Source of the DNA: Myxocyprinus asiaticus
Taxonomy: Eukaryota; Chordata; Actinopteri; Cypriniformes; Catostomidae
Reading direction: 5' to 3'
Length of the DNA: 64,000 bases
Assembly (NCBI RefSeq): GCF_019703515.2
Contig: NC_059373.1
Span: 19,306,281-19,370,280 of the forward strand
Position 1 is the stretch's first letter; every line of letters starts with the position of its first letter. The translations under genes and the position numbers were made by a program. This document shows positions 1 to 11,010 of the stretch, in pieces. Below the pieces are notes generated by a model. It had not been told where the DNA came from. It did not search any database and saw only the letters and a program-made list of their open reading frames with translations.

Positions 1-1970
1 CACATATCCTGAGAGAACTCGTTAATCTTAAAACAGTGACTGAAGCGTTTGTAAAGAGAAGGCATACAGCGGTGATGTATAATGTCATGCCATCACTACA
101 AACCACCCACCTTGCACAAGACTGAGAATATCTGAAGTAAAAATAGAAAGGGTAAAAAAAAATAAAAGATGGTAAGGAGTAAGTGAGAGGAAAAATAAAA
201 AAAGACAGAGCAAGTGACTGATACAGTACGGGGAAGAGTTCCAGAGAGCTTGAGCAAACAACGCACAAGCATAGACCTAACCAACAATGGCACCAACCAG
301 CCAATCAGAGTGTCCATGCAGTGCACGTCAGTCTGACCCCCCCCACCACCCCCCCTCCTTAACTTGTCCCCCTTTACATAATATAATGACTGTTTCAGTC
401 AGCTGCTACAAAAACCAGACTCTCTTTACTCTACCCACTCCTCCTTTACCCCCCCACCCCCCTTTGCATATCGAAGCACACACCCCAGTCACCCCCCCAG
501 AAACCTGCACACACGCACTCTACGACAGACTCACTGCTTTGGGCACGACGCCAGCCAAAGCAGCAGCAGCAGCAGCTCAGAGATGAAAAGAGAGAGCGAG
601 AAACAGAAAGACAGAGATAGATGGAGAACGAAATGATGAGACAGAGAAAGGAAAGAGCCATGGTGGAAAGATATAGCTCGCTTCAAATGAGGTTACCTAA
701 ATATCTCACCCAAGACCACCCCCCACAAACCACCCCTCCATATAATGACAACTTTTCAGTAAAAAAGTGCAATAAACATTTTATGGATCAACCTTTTGAC
801 TCATTCATTATGCACTGTGCTGGATTGTCCCTGGATTGGAGAATGGAAAGATCTCACTCAACTCTGAATGTGATTACTTCCCAAGGATCACATCAGCATA
901 AACCACCTATCAAAAAAATGTCAACTTTTCAGTGGAAAAAGTGCAAATCACTATTTTATATATACCCTATCACTCTTTTGTCCTATTCAAACTAGCACTC
1001 TACTGGACTGAGGTACTTCAGAGTTTCTTTACTAGGTATGTAACAGGCCTAAAAACGAGTCAAGAAAAAGAACAATCTCTGCGCGCGTGGTTTCGTGGGC
1101 CATGCTGACACAAGACTCACTTTGTGCCCTTCAGACCCGCCATTCTAATACAGCTGTGCCACACACCACAAAGCCGAGAGCGAAAACTGACCCCTCCCTT
1201 CTCGCTCTCCACCCCTCCCCCCTTCCAAAAAAAGTATTCCTTTTTTTCCTCCCTGCGTTGTAAAAATAAACACAAGCTCACTTTCTGTGGGCCCCTTAAA
1301 GGTACGGACAACCATAAACAACTTTTTCGTACTTTTTTTTAATAGATTGCAATGTACACAATGCTTATCTTTAGAGGGTTGGGGGCAGAGTTGGGTGTTA
1401 GGGTGGACAGAAGATGAAAAGGGTGAGATTGAGTTGAAATGAAAGAAAAAAGACAGCAGCACTCTCCTGACACGCTACCCTGTCATAATGCCAACCCTTA
1501 ATTCCCCTCTGCCCATCCCCCCACCGGCACACCATTTTCTTTATGAACACGCCACTGCTGCTTGTCGATCAGTTCACTGAGAGCACAAAAATGTCCTCCT
1601 CTGTCTGCCCCCACTACACACACCATCACACCATGAAGCCCCCTGAAACCGTACACATACAAACACACAATCACTGCCTCTTGTCCCACTAGAAAAAACT
1701 GAAGTGCATTTAAAACGGACCAGCTAAAAGGGAATGATAATAATATGGCCGTTTGTGACTGCATGATGGAATCCGCAGCTCATTTCACGCATGATCTGCA
1801 TCATGACAATTCGTTTGTCTGACGTATCCCGTTGCCCCACCTCCAAGACTAATGCGCTGGTGGCATTGCATCCTCTGCCCAGAGAGGTAGAAGGTGCCTT
1901 GTTTTAAACACACACGGTCTCCAACCCCCCCCCACCCCAATACATGCAAGAGTGATATTTGAATGCTGAA
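1..1970. other. Unique-looking AT-rich DNA with pyrimidine and poly-C tracts; no gene seen
   Basis: No recognisable exon, transposon or RNA gene. The stretch is purine-rich at about 120-250 and 590-660, C-rich at 335-365 and 450-505, and has a short CAG run at 561-576. The open frames here follow these biased tracts and match no protein family I know. Confidence 0.6.
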
Positions 1971-2160
1971 GACTCCTTCATGCAAGAGTAGCGATGTATC
2001 ATCTTAATTTTCCAAGTTCATCCTGCGATTCATCCTAAGGCGCAGCACTTATCGTGAAAGAGCAGGGGTTTGCACCCATATTTGCTTCGCCACCCCTAAC
2101 CCCTCCCCCGCCATCTGAGTCTGGCCCATCTCCCAAATCTGCTTGTTCGCATGCAGCCCG
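1971..2160 (+). repeat. 190-bp direct duplication, copy 1
   Basis: Identical to 3616-3805 except for one base seen by eye (TCCTGCGATT here, TCCTTCGATT there). Both copies start at GACTCCTTCATGCAAGAG and end at ATGCAGCCCG, and the flanks are unrelated. No terminal inverted repeats or poly-A tail, so it looks like a recent local duplication or patch insertion rather than a transposon. Confidence 0.9.
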
Positions 2161-2754
2161 TCTGTACACCCACTCGCTCAATTAGCTCGATTAAACCTTT
2201 CCTGTTTGCAGCATCCGATGCGGAGACCTCAAAATGGCTGCTATGCCTTCACTAAGGTGTGTGCACACCCTGAAGAATAAACACACATATCAGGCAAAGG
2301 CAGCTTTGACCATCAAATGGAAACCAAAAGTGTTTTTTTGGGAGTGGGGGAGGATGTCATGATTGTTTAGTTGGAATCGCAGTTCACTTTTCCTTAAATT
2401 TAAGGAGGGTGATTTATTGTGAATGGCAGACATTGCCACAATAACCTAGTTAAAGTTGTAGAGAATGGGCTTGGCATAGGGTCACACAGGGTGTGAACGC
2501 AATGGCTTAAATCTGGATGCAAGCTTCAGGATAATGTTGTCTCCTGTTGGAGTCTATGGGGGAAGTATTTGGCTGTGCCAACTGTGCAGGAGCCAACTGA
2601 CTTTTAAAGAATGAATTCCATGAATTCAAAATTTGAGTTTTATGGCCGTTAGACCATGTCTATTTGTTTTGAAGCAAACTATAAGCTGATATACTTGTGT
2701 AACGGGAGCCAACTGGTAGGTAGCTGTGCAGTGTGTAAACCTCACTCCCCTGGC
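2161..2754. other. Unannotated spacer
   Basis: AT-rich sequence between the first duplicated block and the tRNA-like SINE fragment. No coding, RNA or transposon signature recognised. Confidence 0.5.
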
Positions 2755-2774
2755 CTCAAGAGGCGCACTAGCGA

Positions 2775-2885
2775 CTGATGCTAGAGGCTGTAGCCTTTAG
2801 CCTCCTTGTTAGCATGCCCGCCTCCCACACTGGAGATGCCGGTTCAAATCCTGTATGGAGCGGGTCGAGCAGGACCGGTTACACT
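2775..2885 (+). repeat. tRNA-derived SINE-like fragment
   Basis: Has the look of a Pol III promoter. GGTTCAAATCC at 2841-2851 fits a B box, and the preceding TTGTTAGCATGCCCGCCTCC resembles a tRNA D-arm/anticodon region. No cloverleaf acceptor stem closes, so a SINE head is more likely than a functional tRNA. The family is not identified. Confidence 0.55.
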
Positions 2886-3615
2886 TGCAAAAGTTCACAA
2901 AATGAACTTTTTGCAGTTAAAATTGCCTTTTTCTTTCTGGAAAATAGACCAACAATATTAATCACTCATGTTCCACTACACACATTCAGGTCCAATCAAA
3001 TGTCCCTCCCCCTAATACCACCTGCAACTGACTAACAAGCTGTGGTTCATGGCTGTGCTGTAAACAAAGACTTTTTACTATAAAAAAAATGGACAAACCC
3101 TTCAATCAGTGGTATGCTTACTTTTCCCCCAGGGCTGTTTTCGTTTAACGACTTCTAAGGATCATTATTTGTGTATACCCTCGGTATACTCACTTGTTTT
3201 GTTGTTTCAGAAGTCCATAATCTACTGTCGTGTTAGTTTCCCTTTAACTATATTGGATGCTGTTTTGTGAAACTGGAGATTCTTTGTTATAATTGGTGCA
3301 TTATCACTTGAATTCTATCATTCTCTGCCTCTGACAACCGCTGTCACCGGCGTTGTCGACTGAGGGAATTCATGCCAGTGAGTGGAGACAGTCACCCTCA
3401 CGCTGAAGCAGTATCAGGTAAAATTAATTAAAATATGCCAAACGTCCTGTAAAATAAGGAATTGTCCCATAATTAAGGGAAAAAATTGCATTCCATATGA
3501 AATCCATTCGCGATGCCGTTTGTCCCGTATTTTAGCACACACCCAAACTGCTGAAAATGTTTCACAAATCGAGAGAAATGGACCTGAAACACACAACTTT
3601 CGCGTGAGTTGTGAG
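2886..3615. other. Unannotated spacer between the duplicated blocks
   Basis: AT-rich, with short open frames that match no known protein. No repeat boundaries recognised. Confidence 0.5.
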
Positions 3616-3805
3616 GACTCCTTCATGCAAGAGTAGCGATGTATCATCTTAATTTTCCAAGTTCATCCTTCGATTCATCCTAAGGCGCAGCACTTATCGT
3701 GAAAGAGCAGGGGTTTGCACCCATATTTGCTTCGCCACCCCTAACCCCTCCCCCGCCATCTGAGTCTGGCCCATCTCCCAAATCTGCTTGTTCGCATGCA
3801 GCCCG
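3616..3805 (+). repeat. 190-bp direct duplication, copy 2
   Basis: Second copy of 1971-2160, in the same orientation and 1645 bp downstream. The near identity contrasts with the decay of the transposons elsewhere in the window, so the duplication should be young. Confidence 0.9.
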
Positions 3806-6770
3806 ATATCGGATGTTGCTTCACATGGATGCTACACTTAAAAACTGCTGGGGGAAAGATCAGTGACAATCAGAGGACGTCTTCTGTCGTGCTTTCTGTC
3901 AGAAGCAAGATCATTTTGTAAAAATCATATAGCATTCAAATGCAAAACATCAGTAAACGCACCTATTCATGACATGCCTTTATATTTTATTGCATATGTC
4001 AAGCTCGTTCTGGAAAAGAGAGAGAGGTAAGTAAAACTGCATTGCTGCATTAATTCAAAATAAAAGTACAGTAGTACAGATTTAGTTAAAACACATGATT
4101 TTCTTACATTTCCCTTATGATAAACACTATTTACTGCCAAAACAACGACACTAATCCAATGAGAAATACACTATTTTCATGTTAAGTCTTTTCTCTCCCT
4201 TTCTCTCTTCTTCCTGGTCGTTGTATTAAAGCGTTTTAAGTTTAGTAGGGGACGTTCACACTGAATGCATTTTTGCGTCCGTCCGCACTGTTTTTCAATG
4301 TTAAGCAGCGTCTCGTGCAGAAACGCCTGTAAATATGGGTCATTCCTACAATTCTTTGACATTTAAGTCCCCATTACATGTGTGTGTGGTATTTATATTG
4401 TTTGATTTCACCCGATTACAATTTTGAAAGGCTTGTTAAAAAGAATAAAGACTTTTTATAATGTTACACACTTCTGTGGGCTTAAGTTAAATTTAAAATA
4501 ATTGAAATCCTTTTCTATTGCACTGTCACTTCCTCATGCCCCATAAACTGCACGTCAAACATCTGACAAAAATAAATGCTAAATCATTGGATTTCTATTT
4601 TTTTCCCCCACATACAGTTAAGAGTTTAGCATTACATTCTCTCACTAACATGTATTCATTTGTGGTAAATGTGTCATTTTAACACTGACAGTGGAGGTTT
4701 TTGTGTGTCCCTTGATTTATTGCACACCCTGTTATGTCATGATACTATGACCTTTCACTGAAGATACATGTTAAGAAATGACATCACACACTGAAGGTGG
4801 ACATCAGCCATTCTGCAAAATTACTTTGAGTTATTTGAAGTTTATAACTATTTTATTTATTTATGTTTTATTTTGTGGTGTTAGTCATATGTGGTCAAGC
4901 ATAACATGTCCACCCTATTATGGGAAGACATATGGGAAATTAATATAATTTTAAAATGTCAATATACAGTATATATGTTAACAGAAATAAAATCATAAAT
5001 ATTAGTTTACAAATATGTTTCCTAGATATCAATCACAGACCATGTAGTGGCTCATTTATCCACTGAATGTCCACCCTGGTATTGTCCACCCTGATGCTGC
5101 CCATTTAACTGGATGGACATCTGAATTTTTTAGTAATTTAGTTTGACCATATGTCCCTGTAATGATGAAACATGAAGAAACTTGTAAAAATGACCCATTT
5201 ACGATATGTACAGAGTCGCACAACCCCCTGCCCCCACCGTCGCAAACCACTTTTTTTGGTAGGACTACACCACTGCCTTTAATATTTCCCAACCAAAATG
5301 TCCTTCTTCAAAATGCCTGCGAGAAGTGCAACAGTAAGGATGTAGTCCATCCCTTAATTCTTGAACGTTTGGTGTCCTTCTATCTGTCCTTAAATACACT
5401 TCTGTTGACTTTGTGAAGAGTGGGCTTGCATTTGACATTTACCATGTAAGAATTCTTGATCCTGAATAAACACTTCATATACAGAATAAACATTCCCCTT
5501 ACTTCACCATCATGGGTATAGAGCATAGACGTCAGAAGAAAAATATAGCTCCAACAGGACTGGATTTTAATATTTGGAAAGCATACAACACCCTAAATTT
5601 ATTTAAGGCATATCTGAATTATAAAAAAAAACACTTCTAATCTTCTTTAAATCATACAACGGCAACTATATGCTAATTGGCAAATTACTTGGCTGGAATC
5701 CCTTTCAATGTGACAATATAGTGACCACGTTTGCTGCCAAGCATACCAAGTTTCAAAGAATTATAGTCGATTTTATTAGACTAAATTTGGATGCCATAGA
5801 TTTTCGCTTCTAAAACACCCGGACCCTTCAGGCACGTTGCAGAACAAAATGTCAACAAGGTGACGACCCTCCATTTGCCATTAGGAGGTTTATCTTCAGC
5901 TCCTCAGCAGCTGGCTGCCACTCTGTGAACTCGCTTTCACAAGCGACAAAGCACCAGCAAAAGTGTGACCTCCCCCAGGGCACATAAAGCAGAAATATGA
6001 CTTGAACAGCAGACCTGGGCCTCATGATCTTATGCCACAGCCATTTCTACAGCCAAAACTCCAGTAGAGACGCAAAGCAGGTGACAACACCTGTTTGGTC
6101 AAGACCTACCTGACGTCTTTCACTCTGCTGTCTCTTTTGCTCTCCATCTCCCTGATCCACCACCTGAGCGTGGGTTTTGATGGATTAAAAAAAGAAAAAG
6201 CTGAACAAGGTGGTGAAAATGTGAAAGTTGAAAATGACCAAACACAGCATACTTGACTAAGAGCATACTCTCTGGACCAAAGAGATGCTTTAGGGGCTAA
6301 CTAGTTCACAACAGCTACTTGTCACCTTTCTGTTTTCAGATTAGCCTTCCAACTGAGTAAACCCCCTGATCAATATGGAGTGGCAGAACACTTGGGCTTA
6401 AATGTGTGAAAGATGTCAACAGAAAAGCTCCCTAAGCTCCTCAAGAACATGAATCAAATGACTTTCCAGAACATGGCTTTAGATTAGTGAGCAAGGTAGT
6501 TTTCTTTTTTTTACTTTCCTAAAAACTAAGCTGGTTTATAGCAGGGGCCAACATTAAGGTTTTCAGGTACTTGGCTCAGTCAGTTATAGTGATTCATAAA
6601 GTCAACAGGATCCAGAATCCGGAATTCTGTGATCCGGAAACTAAGCACAAATCTGACTACACAATCTCAACTACTATGTGGGAAAAGAGGGATATTTCCA
6701 GCCCAGATTAATGTTCCTCTGTGACTGCTCTTCACTAGAGGTGAGAGGACAAGGGTCACTAATGATTTAA
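3806..6770. other. Unannotated AT-rich spacer
   Basis: I see no exon, RNA gene or transposon boundary. The phrase GTCCACCCT recurs near 4908, 5070 and 5084, but without a clear repeat unit. Confidence 0.5.
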
Positions 6771-6775
6771 ATATC

Positions 6776-6930
6776 AGGGCCTATTTTTCCCAAAAAAAAT
6801 CTTAAGGCTAAAAGTAGCTCCTAACTCTGAAATTTAAGAGTACTCTTAAACTCTTAAAATATTAAGGGCACGTCACTAAATTTTAGGACTCATTTAGGAG
6901 TTATTAGGAGTAATTCGCACAGCATGTTAT
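6776..6930. repeat. Possible PIF/Harbinger-type MITE fragment
   Basis: A run starting near GGGCCTATTTTTCCC and continuing through TTAAGGCTAAAAGTAGCTCC, with TTAAGAGTACTCTTAA inside, resembles the ends of teleost Harbinger-type MITEs. The partner end was not found; the Tc1 copy at 7122 may separate the halves. Weak call. Confidence 0.35.
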
Positions 6931-7121
6931 TATTTGACTTAATTTAAAATAAAAAAAGGGGTCTGAAATATCCCACGATCTGCAACGTAACGTTTTAATG
7001 AACTTCAGTTTGTCTCTTCTAGAAAAGTTGTTATTAAAAGGTAAGACATTAAGAGTAAACTAAACAATTTACAAATTCATACTGAACATCACCTGAATGT
7101 AAATAAACTGAAATGAAAAAA

Positions 7122-8004
7122 CACTCACAGAGCACTGTATTAGGAACACTATATTAATACTCTGTAGGGTCTCCCTTTGCTCTCAAAACAGCCTCAATTC
7201 TTCGTGGCATGGATTCCACAAGATGTTGGAAACATTCCAGTGAGATTCTGGTCCAAGATGACATGATTGCGTCACACAATTTCTGCAGATTTGTCAGCTG
7301 CACATTCATGCTGCGAATCCCCCGTTCTACCACATCCCAAACGTGTTCTGTTGGATTCAGATCTGGTGAATAGGAGGGCCAATGAAGAACAGTGAACGCA
7401 CTGTCATGTCTATGAAACCAGTGTGAGATGACTTTTGCTTTGTGACATTATGCATTATCATGCTGGAAATAGCCAATAGAAGATGGATAAATTGTGGTCA
7501 TGAAGGGATGCACAAGGTCAGCAACAATACTCCAATACGCTGTGGTATTCAAGCGATAATTGATTGGTATTAACGGGCCCAAAGTGTGCCACGAAAACAT
7601 TTCCCACACCATTACACCACCGCCACCAGCCTGGACTGTTGACAAAAGGCAGGTTGGGTTCATGGATTCATGCTGTCGGCACCTATTTCTGACCCTACCA
7701 TCTGTGTGCCTCAGCAGAAATTGAGATTCATCAGACCAGGCCATGTTTTTCCAGTTTTTAACTGTCCAGTTTTGGGTGAGCCTATGCCCACTGTAGCCTC
7801 AGCTTTATGTTCTTGGCAGAGATAAGTTGCCAAAATCTCAGATCATCACATTTTTCCCCATTCTGATGGTTGATATGAACATTAACTGAAACTCCTGATC
7901 CGTATTTGCATGATTTTATGCACTGCAACCACACGATTGGCTGATTAGATAATCGCACGAATAAGTAGGTGTACAGGTGTTCATAATAAAGTGCTCAGTG
8001 AGTG
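7122..8004 (-). mobile_element. Tc1-like element, family A, internally deleted
   Basis: Ends are CACTCACAGAGCACTGTATT on the left and GTGCTCAGTGAGTG followed by TA on the right, the inverted ends of a teleost Tc1 family with two other copies here (34856-35480 and 63770 to the window end). It lies on the minus strand. The 5' leader and the C-terminal two thirds of the transposase remain, but the N-terminal DNA-binding part is missing, so the copy is about 0.9 kb instead of the usual roughly 1.3-1.6 kb. Confidence 0.85.
7154..7815 (-). pseudogene. Tc1 family A transposase, C-terminal remnant
   Basis: Minus-strand remnant of a DD34E Tc1/mariner transposase, the nuclear enzyme that cuts at TA sites and inserts the element. 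The first catalytic Asp is in WSDESQF, the second in YFQHDNA, and the Glu in the block after SPDLNP. The stop codon is TAA at 7154-7156. A premature TAA follows the second Asp motif near 7448. The helix-turn-helix N-terminus was removed by an internal deletion near 7815-7845, where the sequence jumps from the middle of the gene into the 5' leader. It cannot encode a functional enzyme. The D, D and E positions are read directly; the family is assigned from motif spacing and the flanking inverted ends. Confidence 0.85.
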
Positions 8005-8282
8005 TACATTTAAACATTATGCTGCATGCACATCCTTAGTAAGGAATTTTTCTCTGATGCACTGTTGATGTTTTCAAGTTTGCATTAGAACGGTTGGTCA
8101 ATCAAAACAAAAATCAAACTTTGTTTAAATAAACTTTAATTGAAGAAAATATTCATCGTTTATTTTATTTTTTTAAGTTATTCACTTACAGTTTATTATT
8201 GGTATTGTTAATTATGAATCTATTTTCATTCATTAACATTTACGATTGTTGATTAAGAAAAATTTACAATGCTAGGAAAGAC
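8005..8282. other. Short AT-rich spacer
   Basis: Nothing recognised; T- and A-rich runs only. Confidence 0.4.
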
Positions 8283-8820
8283 CAGCCTGGTCTCATGAAA
8301 TGTACTTGAACATGACAACATTTTGGCAATTCAAAATGTACGTGCTGTATATCACGTTTGGCTGCAGGTTTCTTGTGAAATGTCCAGCTGGGTGCGCCAA
8401 AAGCAAGTAAAATGTTGTATTCAGATGCGGTTTTAAGGTGAATTGTAGATTTTGTTTTATTTTTATTTTTTTAAATATACCTCCCTAACCTAAAACTTTT
8501 GCCTGAACCTAACCAATAGTGCTTTCAAATATAAATGAGACATTTGAAAGACATTCTTCCCAAATCAACGCCTAAATTTAACCATTAGTGTTTTAAAATA
8601 TATATGAGAAGTTAAAAAAGACATCCTTACATCATCAATGCATAAATCTAACCATTAGTGTATTCAAATGCAGAAGCGAAATGAAAAAGCAAATTTTCTG
8701 AAGCAACCACCTCATTTCATGCCACTTCTATGACTTTGTAATTTCACATGTCAGCTTGAGTTCATGGCTGGACTTGAACCGACTCCAACGCCCTATCAGG
8801 TGAGCTACCGCACGAGCTAT
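8283..8820 (-). mobile_element. SINE-like unit, minus strand
   Basis: Read on the minus strand, 8820 to about 8758 is tRNA-like: GTAGCTCACC resembles an A box and GGTTCAAGTCC a B box. The body runs leftward to AGCCTGGTCTCATG at 8283. Between about 8500 and 8665 the phrase TAACCATTAGTG or a close variant occurs three times, about 70 bp apart, as a degenerate internal repeat. No target-site duplication was resolved. Confidence 0.45.
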
Positions 8821-9380
8821 CTGTGTTGGAATAAGTGTATATATAAAAGCATGAACATTTATTGTTTTTCAAAAGATGTGTTTGAGTAAAAGTGTGTCGA
8901 TATCATAAAATAGCAGGTTCCGAGTAATAGAGAGATAAATAAGTATTTATAAAGTCATAATTTAAGTCAGGATTTGAGTGAAAGTGAATAAAACGCACAG
9001 TTGTTGTACCACCTCTAGTGTTCATTTCTCCTGGAAACTGCAGGGAATAGTACCTGGAGACACGTTTAACAAGTTTTTCAAAAATGCATACAGAGTCACG
9101 ACCAGGTTGGGAAAGACGATCTGTTTTTCCAACCAATAGTAGACCAGGAATTCTACAATATCATTTGCTTGCGTTAATGATGCAGAAGCAACACTTCAAT
9201 AAAAACAATTAATAATACAATTTTGATTGTCCTGGACAATTGAGATTGCTAATGTCAATCCCTGGTTTGAGTGACCAACACAAAAGATACAATATAAGAA
9301 GACAGTGGTGATCTCAGCTCCATCAGCTTTTTCTCACTAGACCCCATGCTAAAAGTCACTTGCTTTCCACACTGGTCTAA
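8821..9380. other. Unannotated spacer
   Basis: AT-rich DNA with no recognisable element until the hAT-like fragment near 9385. Confidence 0.45.
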
Positions 9381-9384
9381 GGTG

Positions 9385-9477
9385 AAAACAGATGTTTTAG
9401 TATGTTGTATTTTTTTTTTCTAAAATAATAAAAAAAGATGTAACAATATCAATGTTTCTACAGTACCGAGCATAGAC
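9385..9477. mobile_element. hAT-2 fragment, split by the palindrome on its right
   Basis: The stretch AAAAAGATGTAACAATATCA to the break at 9477 parallels the hAT-2 left region at 26165-26240. It continues right of the palindrome at 10814 (TTCGATACC). This is the target of the TTAA-flanked element. Confidence 0.6.
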
Positions 9478-9481
9478 TTAA

Positions 9482-10809
9482 AGGAATAGTTCACCCAAAA
9501 ATGAAAATTCTCTCATCATTTACTCACCCTCATAATATCCCAGGTTTGTATGACTTACTTTCTTCACCAGAACATGTTTGAAGAAAATAAGAACAATATC
9601 TTAGCTCAGTAGGTCCTTAAAATGCAAGTGGATGTTGATCCGATTTTTGAAGCTCCACAAATCACAGACAGTCAGCATAAACGTCATCGATACGACTGCA
9701 GCTGTTAAATGTCTTCTAAAGCGATACGATCACTTTTGGTGCGAAAAAGGTCAATATTTAAAAGTACTTTTTAACTCTAAATCATCGCTTCCGGTACGCT
9801 TCAAGAGAGGGTGGAGTTCTAGCGATCTCTCATGTGACGTATTCGCGTTGCCATGATACAGAGGTAATCTCGCATTATTCTCTTGGTTGAGACATCCAGA
9901 ATAAGCACACAAATGCACCATTGTGAGTAAAGAAACAGATACAGATCTAAACCAAAACCAAACAAGCTACGGTACAGCGTTCCTCCTCACAGCGCTGCTT
10001 TTCCAGCTGTGACTCACGTGCCTCAGTTCTCGCGTGTTTCAAATGCCAATGCGATTACGTCACACATGCTTACCGCTGCAGAATTGAAGCATGATTTAGA
10101 GATAAAAATAGTACTTAAATATTCATCTTTTTCGCACCAAAAGCAATCGTGTTGCTTTAGAAAACATTAACAGCTGGAGTCGTATCGATGACGTTTATGC
10201 TGACTGTCTGTGATTTTTGGAGCTTCAAAAGTCCACTTAAAATCCACTTGCATATTAAGGACCTACTGAGCTAAGATATTTTTAAAATTTTCTTCAAATG
10301 CTACCACCCCTGGAGTTGCGAGTTTGAATCCAGGGCGTGCTGAGTGACTCCAGCCAGGTCTCCTAAACAAACAATTTGGCCCGGTTGCTAGGGAGGGTAG
10401 AGTCACATGAGGTAACCTCCTCGTGGTCACTATATATATGTGGTTCGCTCTCGGTGGGGCACGTGGAGAGTTGTGCGTGGATGCCACGGAGAGTAGCGTG
10501 AGCCTCCACACGTGCTACGTCTCCACGGTAACGCGCTCAAGCCACGTGATTAGATGCACGGATTGACGGTCTCAGACATGGAGGCAACTGAGATTTGTCC
10601 TCCGCCACCCGGATTGAAGCGAGTCACTACGCCACCACGAGGACCTAGAGTGCCTTGGGAATTGAGCATTCCAAATTGTTGAGAAAAAAAAAATATATAT
10701 ATATTTTTTTTTCAAATGTGTTCTGGTGAAGAAAGAAAGTCATATACACTTGGGATATCATGAGGGTGAGTAAATAATGAGAATTTTCATTTTTGGGTGA
10801 ACTATCTCT
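9482..10809. mobile_element. Long palindromic TTAA-flanked MITE (Angel-like), split by a SINE
   Basis: Left terminus AGGAATAGTTCACCCAAAAA and right terminus complement AGAGATAGTTCACCCAAAAA are long imperfect inverted repeats. Complementarity continues for several hundred bases (9482-9790 against about 10080-10300 and 10719-10809), so one strand could fold into a giant hairpin. TTAA flanks both ends (9478-9481, 10810-10813). Without the SINE the element is about 0.9 kb. It has no coding capacity. Confidence 0.85.
10301..10710 (+). mobile_element. Cyprinid tRNA-derived SINE, copy A, 5'-truncated
   Basis: Same SINE family as copies B-D. It begins inside the tRNA-related head (CTACCACCCCTGGAGTTGCG, then a B box GAGTTTGAATCC) and ends in an A/T-rich tail. 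The 8-bp repeat TTCAAATG (10293-10300 and 10711-10718) is the target-site duplication. It sits in the right arm of the palindrome and is therefore younger than that element. Confidence 0.85.
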
Positions 10810-10897
10810 TTAATTCGATACCCGCATGCTGTCTGACTGACACACGACTGCTTTCAAATGCTCACAAGCTTATTTGAGCATGTGCTCAGTTACTCCT

Positions 10898-11010
10898 TTT
10901 TAGTGCCCGACCGATACATTGGTCAGCCGATATTAGCCTTTCACGATATATCTGTAACAGCGTATATTTTTCCGATATGCGCCGATATGAAAACTTTTTT
11001 TCAGAACATA
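10898..11010 (+). mobile_element. hAT-4 family left end
   Basis: TAGTGCCCGACCGATA followed by repeated CCGATAT/GCCGATA motifs matches the termini of the element at 44250-46366. The other end was not found. The sequence to about 11960 may belong to it, but I cannot support that. Confidence 0.5.

Noticed and set aside
2778..2851. Candidate tRNA gene
   Set aside because: A B box is present but no acceptor stem or full cloverleaf can be formed; a SINE head fits better.
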